In this document: positions 1-9,753 of the stretch, one piece after another
How the letters are laid out: each line of letters starts with the position of its first letter
Position numbering within the stretch: the stretch's first letter is position 1
Assembly (NCBI GenBank): GCA_021770785.1
Contig: JAETQH010000002.1
Location: 1 to 64,000 of the forward strand
Length of the DNA stretch: 64,000 bases
Direction of reading: 5' to 3'
Source of the DNA: Lachnospiraceae bacterium
GTDB taxonomy: Bacteria > Bacillota > Clostridia > Lachnospirales > Lachnospiraceae
Notes under the pieces: model-generated
Told to the model about the DNA's origin: nothing
The model's input: only the letters and a program-made list of their open reading frames with translations
The model's database searches: none
Program-made: the position numbers and the translations under genes

Positions 1-77
1 ACCTCCGGTTATATCATCACTCTACGGAAACAGAAACACACATCTATTTTATTCCCCAAATGGCGAAATCCTTTGAT

Positions 78-1613
78 TTATTGGGCTTTTTTCGACAGAA
101 GGCAGACTGTTTCAACGTGCCCCGTATTCCCAAACTGGTCCACCGCCCTCACCTTCTTCACCTCATACCCCCCATCACAAAGCTCTCTTAAATCCCTCGC
201 CAGCGTAGCCGAATCGCAGCTCACATATACAATCCGCTCCGGATGCATTTTCAGCAACGTCTCCAGACACTTCTCATCGCACCCCTTCCTCGGCGGATCC
301 ACCACAATCACATCTGGATGCAGCATGCTTCTCCCATCAGATTTCCCTGCGTCCTTCGCTGCAGCCGCAGCCACTTCTCCAACCTCATCTGCACTTCCGG
401 CAGATCGTCTGCTCTCCCTCTCGTAAAACTCTGGCAGCACCTCCTCCGCCTTTCCCACAAAAAACTCCGCATTGGAAATACCATTCAGCTTCGCATTGTT
501 TTTCGCATCCTCAATCGCCTGCGGCACAACCTCAACACCATATACCTTCCCCGCTTTCTGCGCTAAAAACAACGAAATCGTCCCAATCCCACAGTACAAA
601 TCCCACACCGTCTCCTTCCCTGTCAGTCCGGCATAATCTAATGCCAGACTGTAAAGCTTCTCCGTCTGCACCGGATTCACCTGATAAAAAGACTGGGGTG
701 AAATATGAAAACCAACCGCCGTATCCGTCAATGCAAACTCTTTCCTTCCCGCTCCTTCTGCTGCCACCGCATCATTCCCACATTCCCGGAGATGAATATA
801 ATCCGTAATATACGGCTGTCCCCAGATACACTCCGTTCTTTCCCCCAATATCACATTCGTATTCTTCGTATTCTGATTAATGGAAATACTGGTCATCCCT
901 TCCAGCCCAGAAAGCTTTTCCACCAATTTCTCCCTCGCCGGAAGTTTCTTCCCATTGATAACTAAGCAAACCATAATCTCCTTCGTCGTAAACCCATAAC
1001 GAATCAGCACATGGCGCACCAGCCCTTTCCCCGTTGCCTCATCATAGGGTTTTATCCCATTTTCCCTCATGTAAGAAAGCACCGCCTCCAAAATCTTCTG
1101 GTTTTCCTCCACTCCCAGTTTACAATCCGTCACCGGAATAATATTGTGGCTCCGCGCCGCATAAAATCCAGCCACCACATTTCCCTCTTTATCCGTTCCT
1201 ATGGGAAATTGCGCCTTATTTCGATAGCGGTACGGTGTCTCCATTCCCACAATCGGCTGCATTACCTCATCCACAAATTCCGGTGCAAATCCGCCAATCC
1301 GAATCAGATTCCCCCGCACCTTATTCTGCTTAAATTCTAGCTGCTTCCCATAATCCATCGCCTGAATCTGACAGCCCCCGCAGCGCTTGTACAGTTCGCA
1401 CTCCGGCACAGTTCTCGCCTCGGAAGGAGACAAAATTTCTTCCATTCTGGCATACCCATAGTTTTTTTTCAGTTTCGTAACCCGTGCCCTGATTTCATCT
1501 CCGATTACAGCATCCTTCACAAAAAAAGTCATTCCATCATATTTCCCGATACCTTGTCCGTCCACGCCCATATCTTCGATTTTTAGCTCTATCATATCAT
1601 TTTTTTGAAGCAT
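78..1613 (-). CDS. rlmD: 23S rRNA (uracil-5-)-methyltransferase, RlmD/RlmCD type
   Basis: SAM-dependent enzyme that methylates uracil C5 in 23S rRNA. The 511-residue protein starts with a TRAM-like beta domain (about residues 1-65). Next come the iron-sulfur cysteines (motif CELYKRCGGCQ), a SAM-binding region (DLYCGIGTISL), the DPPRKGC motif and the catalytic VSCDSATLARD motif near the C-terminus, so all key elements are present. It is longer than the usual 450-460 residues because of an Ala/Glu/Ser/Lys-rich insertion at about residues 398-431, just before the DPPRKG strand. A GGGAGG ribosome binding site precedes the ATG. In Firmicutes one such enzyme can modify both U747 and U1939; the exact target here is not certain. 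Confidence 0.93.
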   Translation of the reverse strand: MLQKNDMIELKIEDMGVDGQGIGKYDGMTFFVKDAVIGDEIRARVTKLKKNYGYARMEEILSPSEARTVPECELYKRCGGCQIQAMDYGKQLEFKQNKVRGNLIRIGGFAPEFVDEVMQPIVGMETPYRYRNKAQFPIGTDKEGNVVAGFYAARSHNIIPVTDCKLGVEENQKILEAVLSYMRENGIKPYDEATGKGLVRHVLIRYGFTTKEIMVCLVINGKKLPAREKLVEKLSGLEGMTSISINQNTKNTNVILGERTECIWGQPYITDYIHLRECGNDAVAAEGAGRKEFALTDTAVGFHISPQSFYQVNPVQTEKLYSLALDYAGLTGKETVWDLYCGIGTISLFLAQKAGKVYGVEVVPQAIEDAKNNAKLNGISNAEFFVGKAEEVLPEFYERESRRSAGSADEVGEVAAAAAKDAGKSDGRSMLHPDVIVVDPPRKGCDEKCLETLLKMHPERIVYVSCDSATLARDLRELCDGGYEVKKVRAVDQFGNTGHVETVCLLSKKAQ

Positions 1614-1683
1614 AATTCCTCCCGATAAAATTCTCTGTCTACTTTCCCGCTACTAACCATATCGCTTTTTACTAATAAACCTA

Positions 1684-1725
1684 TTATGGAGAAGAACGCC
1701 ATATTTCAAGCATTCTTCTCCATAA
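1684..1725 (-). terminator. Strong hairpin downstream of yhaM
   Basis: A 16-bp stem (1684-1699 pairing with 1710-1725, one mismatch) with a 10-nt loop lies between the end of yhaM and the start of the rRNA methyltransferase gene. There is no clear U-run, so it may terminate weakly or act as an mRNA 3' end stabiliser. Confidence 0.5.
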
Positions 1726-1779
1726 CAGATTTCAATCATATATTGCCCCTAATAATAACCGGCTTACTCATCCTCCACA

Positions 1780-2730
1780 CTATTCTCTTCCCGCCCTGCG
1801 GATATTGCTCTCAAGCAAACGGTTATACCCCTGCCACTCCAGATTATTTTCCGGCACGCCCGCAAAAATCTCTCGGATGGTTTCCATCTTCGCATCAATA
1901 TTATCAGCAAAGCTTAACGCCAGCGCCTCCGCCAATGCCGGTTTCTTCGGAGAACCAAACTCCAACTCTCCATGATGAGCTAAAATACAATGCTTCAGTT
2001 CATTGGCAAGCCCCTGGGGGAATCCGGGAATGGTGCGGATTCTCTCCCCCACCAGCTCGGCGCCAATCATGATATGCCCTAAGAGCTGCCCTGCGTCCGT
2101 ATAATCATTTGCCGGAAAAGTGGAAAGCTCTTCCAGTTTACCCACATCATGGAAAATAGCCGCCGTCACAATCAAATCACGGTTCAGCATAGAATATACC
2201 GAGGCAAAATAATCACAATGTTTTGCCACACTTAGGGTATGCTCTAGCAGTCCCCCCACAAATCCGTGATGCACGGTCTTTGCCGCAGAATGAAATTTAA
2301 ACCGCTTCTCAAACTCTATATCTTCCACAAAAAAGCTGCTTAACAATTTTTTCAGATAAGGATTTCCCACCGTACCGATCAATGCCGTCAGCTCATTGTA
2401 CATTTCGTCAATATCCCTGGTACTCACCGGAAGATAATCCTTAGGGTCATATTCCCCCTCCTGCACCTTGCGGACACGCTTCACATTCAATTGGAGATTT
2501 CCCTGAAAACTGGTGATGTCGCCCATAATCGCAATATAATCCAGCGTTTCAAACTCTTCAATCCCCACCGAACCCGGCTCCCAGATTTTCGCATCCAGCG
2601 TTCCTGTCTTATCCTGCAATATCAGGTTATCATAAGGCTTTCCCGCCTTGGTCAATGCCGGCTGTTTTACTTTACACAGATATATCTCGTTAATTCTCTC
2701 GCCTTCCCGCAGGCTGTCAATATACTTCAT
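1780..2730 (-). CDS. yhaM: 3'-5' exoribonuclease YhaM family
   Basis: A 316-residue protein with an N-terminal OB-fold nucleic-acid-binding domain (about 10-95) and a C-terminal HD-type metal phosphohydrolase domain. Visible HD elements are KTVHHGFVGGLLEHTLSVA, AIFHDVGKLEEL and HCILAHHGELEFGSP. Length and domain order match Bacillus YhaM (about 314 residues), a 3'-5' exonuclease acting on RNA and single-stranded DNA in the cytoplasm. It stands between the HtrA-like gene and the rRNA methyltransferase gene, all leftward. It may share transcription with the HtrA-like gene, since the 112-bp gap shows no obvious terminator. Confidence 0.92.
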   Translation of the reverse strand: MKYIDSLREGERINEIYLCKVKQPALTKAGKPYDNLILQDKTGTLDAKIWEPGSVGIEEFETLDYIAIMGDITSFQGNLQLNVKRVRKVQEGEYDPKDYLPVSTRDIDEMYNELTALIGTVGNPYLKKLLSSFFVEDIEFEKRFKFHSAAKTVHHGFVGGLLEHTLSVAKHCDYFASVYSMLNRDLIVTAAIFHDVGKLEELSTFPANDYTDAGQLLGHIMIGAELVGERIRTIPGFPQGLANELKHCILAHHGELEFGSPKKPALAEALALSFADNIDAKMETIREIFAGVPENNLEWQGYNRLLESNIRRAGRE

Positions 2731-2842
2731 ACTCTCCTCGCTTCTATTTTTAATAATTGTAACTTTTTAAATACTTTGTTTTGTACTGCTTTATTTCCAA
2801 ACGCTTACTTTTACCCTGTAGGTAAACTCCCGCCTCCTTTGT

Positions 2843-4144
2843 CTATTTCAAAACGCTCACTTCCACCTCACAGGTAATCTCGGTATACCCCTCCGCACCC
2901 TGGCGTTCTATCGTAATTTCCACCATATCTCCCGGGGTCATGGAAAGAAGCCTGCTCTCGTAGCCGTCCACATTAAAGATGTTTTCCCCGTCTATCTTGG
3001 TGATGACATCCCCGCTCTGCAGTCCGGCTGCCATAGCAGGAGAATCCATCTCCACCTCTTTAATGTAAGCGCCCTTCGGCATATCGTATTCCGAGGCTAT
3101 GTCGTTCGTCACCGTTGTTAATTGCAGTCCGATATAAGGAATGTCCTTGCCGTTTGACAGCATTTCAATCACCGTCTTTATCTCTGAAATAGCAATGGCG
3201 GTCAGTGTGTTTGCATCCCCGGCGCTACTGTAGTCCTGCATGACAAGACCGATAATCTCACCGTTTAAATTGACGATAGCCCCGCTGCCGTTGCTGTTTC
3301 CCACAATGTCCGTAGTAAATACCGAATAATTGCTGTCCACCGTACAGATACTATTTGTGGTGGAGGTAATATTTCCCGTCAAAATAGAATAATTGGTTCC
3401 TAACGGACTTCCTACCGCAATGGCAACCGTCCCCTGGGTCGTGGTAAAAGAATTTCCCAGTACTGCCACCTGAATCACCCCCATGGTTGCCTCATTTACA
3501 TTTTCAATGGGTACACTTAAAATGGCGATCCCTGTATTGCCGTCATATTTTTTCATAGAGGCTTCTGCCTGAGAATCATCGATAAACGTCACATAAATTT
3601 CCTCCACATCGGCAATGACCTTCCGCTCCGTCAGTATCAGAAGCTCTCTTCCATTTTCCGCCACAATAAGGCCGGAGGCCTGCCCTTTGCTCTCATAAGG
3701 GTTTTTAAACCAGTCCGTATCGTTCCGCACTCCAGTTACTGTGACAATGGATTTATTGACTTCTTTTCCCACGGCGTACAGCTTATTCTGCAATGCCTGA
3801 AAATCCGCAAGCTCTAACTCCCATTTTTCCGGCTGTTCTGCTACGGGCTGCTCTGTTTCCGGCTCCTGCTCTGTTTCCGGCTCTTCTGTCCCTTCCGTTT
3901 CCTCCTTCATCTCCGTAACTAAAACTTCATCTTTAGGGATCGTTACGGTAGGCTTTTGCTCCGGGTACATCATCTGCTGGAATTTCGGCTGGAAGTATGT
4001 AAACACAAGGGCTGCCACCAAACCGAATACCACCGCCATTCCCACACAGAATGCCATGCGAAATAACAAACGTTTTTTATTTAACGGCTTTTCCTTTATC
4101 TTCTCATTGATAAAAGAAAATTGTTCCCTCTCCTTATCCTGCAT
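2843..4144 (-). CDS. Membrane-anchored HtrA-like protein with PDZ domain, catalytic triad apparently lost
   Basis: 433 residues: a short cytoplasmic N-terminus, one transmembrane segment (about 27-50), a Glu/Pro/Thr-rich linker (about 60-105), a trypsin-like domain and a C-terminal PDZ domain (about 335-425; GLQSGDVITKIDGENIFNVD). The fold matches HtrA/DegP, but the catalytic positions do not. The stretch aligned with TNNHVV reads TERKVI (His to Lys). The TDLAVL position reads TGIAIL (Asp to Gly). The GNSGG site reads GNSNGSGAIVN, where Ser is either replaced by Gly or shifted. It is therefore probably a non-proteolytic, envelope-anchored PDZ protein. It is divergent from mutS2. Confidence 0.85.
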   Translation of the reverse strand: MQDKEREQFSFINEKIKEKPLNKKRLLFRMAFCVGMAVVFGLVAALVFTYFQPKFQQMMYPEQKPTVTIPKDEVLVTEMKEETEGTEEPETEQEPETEQPVAEQPEKWELELADFQALQNKLYAVGKEVNKSIVTVTGVRNDTDWFKNPYESKGQASGLIVAENGRELLILTERKVIADVEEIYVTFIDDSQAEASMKKYDGNTGIAILSVPIENVNEATMGVIQVAVLGNSFTTTQGTVAIAVGSPLGTNYSILTGNITSTTNSICTVDSNYSVFTTDIVGNSNGSGAIVNLNGEIIGLVMQDYSSAGDANTLTAIAISEIKTVIEMLSNGKDIPYIGLQLTTVTNDIASEYDMPKGAYIKEVEMDSPAMAAGLQSGDVITKIDGENIFNVDGYESRLLSMTPGDMVEITIERQGAEGYTEITCEVEVSVLK

Positions 4145-4185
4145 GATTTTCCCTCTCTCAAATTAATGAAAATCGTACCATACCT

Positions 4186-4214
4186 ATTATAGTTGCAATC
4201 CCATGGTCATGCAA
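4186..4214 (-). promoter_or_regulatory. Sigma-A-type promoter of the HtrA-like gene
   Basis: Read on the minus strand: TTGCAT (4209-4214), 17-nt spacer, TATAAT (4186-4191). Transcription would begin about 35 nt before the start codon at 4144. Confidence 0.7.
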
Positions 4215-4310
4215 TACTATTTTTTCATTTCCCGCTTTTCTTCCCTCCCGGAATGGGATATAATCAAACATAGAGCAACCCACAGGAAAAGAAAAGGAAT
4301 TACTATTATT

Positions 4311-6695
4311 ATGAACGACAAAGTTTTAAAAACCTTAGAATATAATAAAATCATTGACCTGCTCACGGAATACGCCTCCAGTGACGAGGCAAAAGACCGC
4401 TGCAGGCATCTGCGTCCCTCTACGGATTTAGCAGAAATCAATCTTCTCCAGCAACAGACTAAGGACGCTTTAAGCCGGATTTTTAAAAGCGGAAATCTCT
4501 CTTTTTCCGGCGTAAGGTCTATCCGTGACTCCTTAAAACGGTTAGAAATCGGTGGCTCCTTAAGCGCCATCGAGCTTTTACGTATCTGCTCCCTGTTAGA
4601 GGCGGCAAAACGCGCAAAAGCATTTTCCCGCTCCGACAGAGACGAGGAAACCAGAGACTCCCTGACGGAATTTTTTGAAGCCATTGAGCCGCTCACTCCC
4701 CTGTCCGATGAAATCCGCCGCTGTATCCTTTCCGAGGACGAAATCGCAGATGACGCCAGCAGCACCCTGCGTTCCATCCGCCGCTCCATGCGCAGCATGA
4801 ATGACAAAATCCGGGCGCAGATGAACTCCATGATAAACAATACCACTACCCGCAGCTATCTGCAGGATACGGTAATTACCATGCGGGACGGGCGGTACTG
4901 CCTTCCGGTAAAAGCCGAGGCAAAATCCCAGGTGCCGGGTATGATTCACGACCAGTCCTCCAGCGGCTCCACCCTTTTTATCGAACCTATGGCAGTGGTG
5001 AACCTGAACAATGAATACAAAGAACTGCTGCTAAAGGAGCAGGACGAAATTGAAGTAATTCTCGCCAATTTAAGCAACCTTACCGGAAATTATTCCGGGC
5101 AGTTAGAAGCCGATTACCGCATTTTAGCGGAGCTTGATTTTATTTTTGCAAAGGCTTCTTTAGCCAAAACCTACAACGGTGTTGCCCCCACCTTCAACAC
5201 CGAGGGGCACATCCATATCAAAAAGGGGCGCCATCCCCTGTTAGACCAGAAAAAGGTAGTTCCCATTGATGTACGTTTAGGGGAGGATTTTAAACTTTTA
5301 GTTGTCACAGGCCCTAATACTGGAGGCAAAACTGTTTCCTTAAAAACCGTGGGGCTTCTGACCTTAATGGGACAGGCAGGCCTGCACATTCCCGCTTCGG
5401 AGCGCTCCGAGCTTGGTATTTTCGATGAAGTTTTTGCCGACATTGGAGACGAGCAGAGTATTGAGCAGTCCTTAAGTACCTTCTCTTCCCATATGACGAA
5501 TATTATCCGTATTTTAGATCAGGTGAATAACCGTTCCTTAGTGCTCTTTGACGAGCTTTGCGCCGGAACGGACCCCACCGAGGGCGCCGCTTTAGCCATT
5601 GCCATTTTATCAAAGCTGAAGCTCTATGGTGCCAAAATTATGGCCACCACCCATTACAGCGAATTGAAGGTATTCGCGCTCTCCACCCCCGGCGTAGAAA
5701 ATGCCTGCTGTGAATTTAACGTGGACACCTTAAGCCCCACCTACCGCCTTCTGATTGGTATTCCGGGAAAAAGCAACGCCTTTGCCATTTCCCAGAAATT
5801 AGGGCTGAATATGGATGTAATTAAGGACGCCAAAGAACGTATCAGTGAAAATGATGAAAACTTCGAGGATTTGCTGGCTGATTTGGAAAAGAGCCGCCTT
5901 ACCATTGAAAAAGAGCAATTAGAAATCAACCGCTACAAAGAGGAAATCTGCAGGCTCAAGGAGCAATTAGAGCAGAAGCAGGAACGCCTGGATTTAAGCC
6001 GTGATAAGATTTTAAGGGAGGCCAACGAACAGGCATTTAACATCTTAAAAGAAGCCAAGGATATAGCAGACGAAACCATCCGTAATTTCAACAAATACGG
6101 CACCTCCCAGGCGCCCATGAGCGAGATGGAAAAAGAGCGTACCAAAATCCGCAACAAGATGACAGACACCCAAAAAAAGATGGCGGATCAGAAGAAAAAC
6201 GCCGCGCCGAACCACAAGGTTCCGAAGAAACTCCGGATTGGCGACAGCGTCAAGGTAATCAGCATGAATTTAAAAGGAACCGTCCACTCCCTGCCCAATG
6301 CTAAGGGGGATTTGTATGTGCAGATGGGGATTTTAAACTCTCTGGTCAATATCAACGACCTGATTTTATTAGAGGAGGACACCTCCCCCACCAGTAAAAA
6401 ATACGGCAAAACCGGAGCCGGGAAAATCAAGATGAGCAAATCCGCCTCCGTCTCTGCGGAAATCAATCTCATTGGAAAGACCACTGACGAAGCTATTGCC
6501 CTTTTGGATAAATATTTAGACGACGCCTACCTCGCCCATTTACCCTCCGTAAGGATTGTCCACGGCAAGGGGACGGGAGCGCTGCGCAATGCTGTACAGG
6601 CACATTTGAAACGCCTGAAATATGTGAAATCCTTCCATTTAGGTGAATTTGGAGAGGGTGATGCAGGCGTTACCATTGCGGAATTTCGGGAATAG
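4311..6695 (+). CDS. mutS2: MutS2 family protein (endonuclease / ribosome-rescue ATPase)
   Basis: 794 residues from the ATG at 4311. This start fits MutS2 length and follows an AAAAGGAA box, whereas an in-frame upstream extension from 4203 has no homology. The core MutS-like ATPase has Walker A GPNTGGKT (residues 334-341), Walker B LVLFDELCAGTDP and the signature STFSSHM. A long coiled coil follows (about 520-640), and a C-terminal Smr nuclease domain includes HGKGTGALR. MutS2 proteins suppress recombination or, in Bacillus, split collided ribosomes. The gene is followed after 30 bp by a response regulator gene and is likely co-transcribed with it. Confidence 0.95.
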   Translation: MNDKVLKTLEYNKIIDLLTEYASSDEAKDRCRHLRPSTDLAEINLLQQQTKDALSRIFKSGNLSFSGVRSIRDSLKRLEIGGSLSAIELLRICSLLEAAKRAKAFSRSDRDEETRDSLTEFFEAIEPLTPLSDEIRRCILSEDEIADDASSTLRSIRRSMRSMNDKIRAQMNSMINNTTTRSYLQDTVITMRDGRYCLPVKAEAKSQVPGMIHDQSSSGSTLFIEPMAVVNLNNEYKELLLKEQDEIEVILANLSNLTGNYSGQLEADYRILAELDFIFAKASLAKTYNGVAPTFNTEGHIHIKKGRHPLLDQKKVVPIDVRLGEDFKLLVVTGPNTGGKTVSLKTVGLLTLMGQAGLHIPASERSELGIFDEVFADIGDEQSIEQSLSTFSSHMTNIIRILDQVNNRSLVLFDELCAGTDPTEGAALAIAILSKLKLYGAKIMATTHYSELKVFALSTPGVENACCEFNVDTLSPTYRLLIGIPGKSNAFAISQKLGLNMDVIKDAKERISENDENFEDLLADLEKSRLTIEKEQLEINRYKEEICRLKEQLEQKQERLDLSRDKILREANEQAFNILKEAKDIADETIRNFNKYGTSQAPMSEMEKERTKIRNKMTDTQKKMADQKKNAAPNHKVPKKLRIGDSVKVISMNLKGTVHSLPNAKGDLYVQMGILNSLVNINDLILLEEDTSPTSKKYGKTGAGKIKMSKSASVSAEINLIGKTTDEAIALLDKYLDDAYLAHLPSVRIVHGKGTGALRNAVQAHLKRLKYVKSFHLGEFGEGDAGVTIAEFRE

Positions 6696-6725
6696 CCCCC
6701 AAAAAGTAGAAAGGAGAATGAAAGA

Positions 6726-7430
6726 ATGGCAGCAAAACAAAAAATTCTAATCGTAGATGATGACAACAATATCGCAGAACTGATTTCACTCTACCTCACC
6801 AAAGAATGCTTTGATACAAAAATTGTAAATGACGGCGAAGAAGCCCTGAAAGCCTTTGAGCAGTACAATCCCAACCTTATTCTGTTGGACTTGATGCTGC
6901 CCGGCATCGACGGCTATCAGGTCTGCCGGGAAGTCCGTGCCAAGGCAAATGTCCCCATTATCATGCTTTCCGCCAAGGGCGAAATTTTTGACAAAGTGCT
7001 GGGACTAGAACTGGGTGCAGACGATTATATTATGAAACCCTTTGATTCCAAGGAGCTGGTGGCACGGGTAAAAGCCGTCCTGCGCCGTTATCAGCCGATA
7101 AAGGCAGAAGAAACTTCCCCCGAATTGAAATGCGTCAAATACCCTGATTTGGTGGTGAATCTGTCCAATTATTCCGTAATTTACAACGGACAGCCCGTAG
7201 ATATGCCGCCGAAGGAGCTCGAGCTTTTATATTTCCTTGCCGCCTCCCCCAACCAGGTATTTACCAGGGAACAGCTTCTCGACCATATCTGGGGCTATGA
7301 ATATATCGGGGACACCCGCACGGTGGACGTCCATGTGAAACGTCTCCGTGAAAAAATCAAAGACCATGCCAACTGGAGTCTTGCTACTGTCTGGGGCATC
7401 GGTTATAAATTTGAGGTCAAAAATCTATGA
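6726..7430 (+). CDS. OmpR-family response regulator
   Basis: 234 residues with a receiver domain (acidic pocket D11-D13, phosphoacceptor D55 in LILLDLMLPG, conserved Thr/Ser and the Lys of MKPFDSKEL) and a C-terminal winged-helix DNA-binding domain (PPKELELLYFLA, TVDVHVKRLREKI). An AGAAAGGAGAATG ribosome binding site precedes the ATG. Its stop overlaps the start of the downstream sensor kinase by 4 bp (ATGA), so the pair is translationally coupled. The stimulus is not evident; the pair follows mutS2 in the same direction. Confidence 0.93.
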   Translation: MAAKQKILIVDDDNNIAELISLYLTKECFDTKIVNDGEEALKAFEQYNPNLILLDLMLPGIDGYQVCREVRAKANVPIIMLSAKGEIFDKVLGLELGADDYIMKPFDSKELVARVKAVLRRYQPIKAEETSPELKCVKYPDLVVNLSNYSVIYNGQPVDMPPKELELLYFLAASPNQVFTREQLLDHIWGYEYIGDTRTVDVHVKRLREKIKDHANWSLATVWGIGYKFEVKNL

Positions 7431-8842
7431 AACGCACGCTTTATCCCAAGCTTCTGACGGGCTACCTGATGTATGGGGTCATTGGTTTTATCATTATCGC
7501 CACCTTTACCTACCATACCACCTTTCATTTCCTGACCCAGCGGGAGGCTGCCTCCCTGTACCGGGAATCGGCATTGATTTCCTCCAATTACGCCCAGAAT
7601 TATTTCAGCCAGTCCATCACCTTAGAGCAGTTGCAGAAGCAGCTTACCACCTTAAGCGCCTATCTTTCCGGTGAAATCTGGATTATGGACACCCGGGGAA
7701 ATATTCTGCTGAATACCGCCTCCGATAGTTCCGGTTTAGAGGAAAACATTCAGGACTTCAATATCACGGATTTCGGCAATAACTATTATCAGATAGGGGA
7801 TTTTTACCAGTATTTTTCCACTGAAACCTTAAGCGTATTTTCTCCTATCACGGTAAATTATAAAGTGCGGGGCTATGTCATTATCCATAAGCCCACCAGC
7901 AGCCTGGTTTCCCTCGCCAACAGCTTCACCCATATTTCCTATGAAACCTTAGCGCTTCTGTTTGTAGCAGCCTTTATCGTATTGGTGCTTTTTACTTACG
8001 TGGTGTACATACCCATCCGAAAAATTGCCCGGTGGGCCGACCAATACGCCTCCGGCAACTTTGAGGCAAAGATAGACGTTCATTCCAACGATGAAATCGG
8101 TTATCTTGCCGCCTCCTTAAATTATATGGCGAACGAGTTAAATACCTTAGAAGAGGACCAGAAAAAATTTGTCTCCAACGTTTCCCATGACTTCCGCTCT
8201 CCGCTGACCTCCATCAAAGGCTATGTGGAGGCTATGTTAGACGGCACCATTCCGGTGGAAATGCAGGACAAATATTTAAATATTATCTTATTTGAAACGG
8301 AGCGGTTAAATAAACTGACGAAAAGCCTTCTGGAATTAAACAAGTTCGGCACCCACGGCATTATGTTAGATATCACAGATTTTGATATCAACCATACCAT
8401 AAAAACCACGGTGCAGACCTTTGAGGGCATCTGCTTAGAAAAACGGATTTCCTTTAATCTGATTTTAACGGGGGAAAAACTCTTTGTTTCCGCAGATATG
8501 AGCAAAATCCAGCAGGTGCTTTATAACCTCATTGACAATGCCATCAAATTCAGCCATGCAGATTCCTCCATCACCGTTGAGACAACGGAGAAAAATGAAA
8601 AAATATTTGTGTCCGTCAAAGACACCGGCATCGGCATTCCAAGCGACAGTATCAAGAAAATCTGGGAGCGTTTTTACAAAACAGATCTCTCCCGCGGAAA
8701 AGATAAGAAGGGCACCGGACTTGGTCTTGCCATCGTAAAGGAAATTATCCAGGCACACGGGGAAAATATCAACTGTATCAGTACCGAGGGCGTAGGAACG
8801 GAATTTATCTTTACCCTCTCATTGACAAAGGAGCATGACTAA
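7427..8842 (+). CDS. Sensor histidine kinase, HAMP-containing
   Basis: 471 residues: N-terminal transmembrane helix (about 10-32), an extracytoplasmic sensor region of roughly 130 residues, a second transmembrane helix (about 170-195), a HAMP linker, a DHp helix with phosphorylatable H254 (NVSHDFRSPL), and a HATPase domain with N box (YNLIDNAIKFS), G1 (VKDTGIGIP), F box (WERFYKTD) and G2 (GTGLGLAIV). All kinase motifs are intact. It is the cognate partner of the overlapping upstream response regulator. The ligand is unknown. Confidence 0.93.
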   Translation: MKRTLYPKLLTGYLMYGVIGFIIIATFTYHTTFHFLTQREAASLYRESALISSNYAQNYFSQSITLEQLQKQLTTLSAYLSGEIWIMDTRGNILLNTASDSSGLEENIQDFNITDFGNNYYQIGDFYQYFSTETLSVFSPITVNYKVRGYVIIHKPTSSLVSLANSFTHISYETLALLFVAAFIVLVLFTYVVYIPIRKIARWADQYASGNFEAKIDVHSNDEIGYLAASLNYMANELNTLEEDQKKFVSNVSHDFRSPLTSIKGYVEAMLDGTIPVEMQDKYLNIILFETERLNKLTKSLLELNKFGTHGIMLDITDFDINHTIKTTVQTFEGICLEKRISFNLILTGEKLFVSADMSKIQQVLYNLIDNAIKFSHADSSITVETTEKNEKIFVSVKDTGIGIPSDSIKKIWERFYKTDLSRGKDKKGTGLGLAIVKEIIQAHGENINCISTEGVGTEFIFTLSLTKEHD

Positions 8843-8863
8843 ACATCACGCTTCTTTTATACA

Positions 8864-8896
8864 GAAATCCGGCTGCAAAATTTGCAGCCGGATTTC
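8864..8896. terminator. Bidirectional terminator between histidine kinase and rplQ
   Basis: A perfect 16-bp inverted repeat (8864-8879 with 8881-8896) containing a GC-rich core separates the convergent sensor kinase and ribosomal operon. A/T runs at both flanks let it serve both transcripts. Confidence 0.85.
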
Positions 8897-8906
8897 TTAC
8901 GGTCTC

Positions 8907-9443
8907 TTATACTAACTCAAGTAAAACTTCTAATGCACCGTCACCTTTACGCTGTCCGATTTTTACAATTCTGGTGTAACCACCGTTGCGGTCAGCATAT
9001 TTCGGAGCGATTTCATCAAATAATTTTGCTGTTAAATCAACTTCCTTGGTGTTTCTCTTTCTTCCGGCAGCTTCTGTCGGAACTTCCTTTACGGTGTAAA
9101 GAACTTTTAACATTTCTCTACGAGCGTGAAGACGGGATGGCTTATCCTTTTTGATAGTCTTCTCAACTTCATCGTATACGGTAACTTTCTTTCCGTCTAC
9201 CACTTCTTTTACTCTCTTGCCTTCTTTGTCTTTACGGGCAACTTTTGCTTTCACAGTCACTTCTTCGTAGTTATCTTTCTCTTTCACTGCTAAAGCGATA
9301 AGACCCTCGGCAATTTTACGAACTTCTTTTGCCTTTGCCTCTGTGGTAACGATTTTACCGTTGTTTAATAATGCTGTAACCTGACCTCTTAATAATGCCT
9401 TTCTCTGGCTAGAGGTTCTGCTTAATTTACGATACTTTGCCAT
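8907..9443 (-). CDS. rplQ: 50S ribosomal protein L17, long form
   Basis: 178 residues against about 120 in Bacillus. The N-terminal RKLSRTSSQRKALLRG and the C-terminal GGYTRIVKIGQRKGDGA are typical of L17. A Lys/Glu/Val-rich block of roughly 45 residues (about 56-102) is inserted before the conserved SRLHARRE stretch. The start is supported by a GGAGGAAAATTAAA box. It is the last gene of the super-operon and stands 310 bp after rpoA. The extension is probably a lineage trait, exposed on the 50S surface near the exit tunnel. Confidence 0.95.
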   Translation of the reverse strand: MAKYRKLSRTSSQRKALLRGQVTALLNNGKIVTTEAKAKEVRKIAEGLIALAVKEKDNYEEVTVKAKVARKDKEGKRVKEVVDGKKVTVYDEVEKTIKKDKPSRLHARREMLKVLYTVKEVPTEAAGRKRNTKEVDLTAKLFDEIAPKYADRNGGYTRIVKIGQRKGDGALEVLLELV

Positions 9444-9753
9444 TTTAATTTTCCTCCATTTTGTGGGATATCCAGCAACGCCCTTTGGTCTTATTTACCG
9501 AACATCATATTCTTGTTTTGGAAACCCTCATGTACCGTCACAAGTTTTTCCAAGTGCCACTCATGAACTGTGTGTCAGAATCTCGTCTGCACTGCCTTCG
9601 GACTGTTTCAGGCGCATTCCCTCACCCGGCATATCCCCAAGCCATACATACACCCTGCACACCAGACATACTCCGCGCCGTTCGGCCTTACCGTTTCTGC
9701 CTGTCTTATGAGTATATAACCCTAAGCAGCATATTGTGCCGCCTTCGGATTTC
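9444..9753 (-). other. Long spacer between rpoA and rplQ, no gene seen
   Basis: 310 nt with no convincing coding potential, where most genomes have a short gap. Two similar stretches containing TCCGAAGGC occur on the minus strand, near 9735-9745 and 9595-9605. No clear promoter or factor-independent terminator is visible. It may hold an mRNA processing or regulatory structure for rplQ. Confidence 0.4.
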
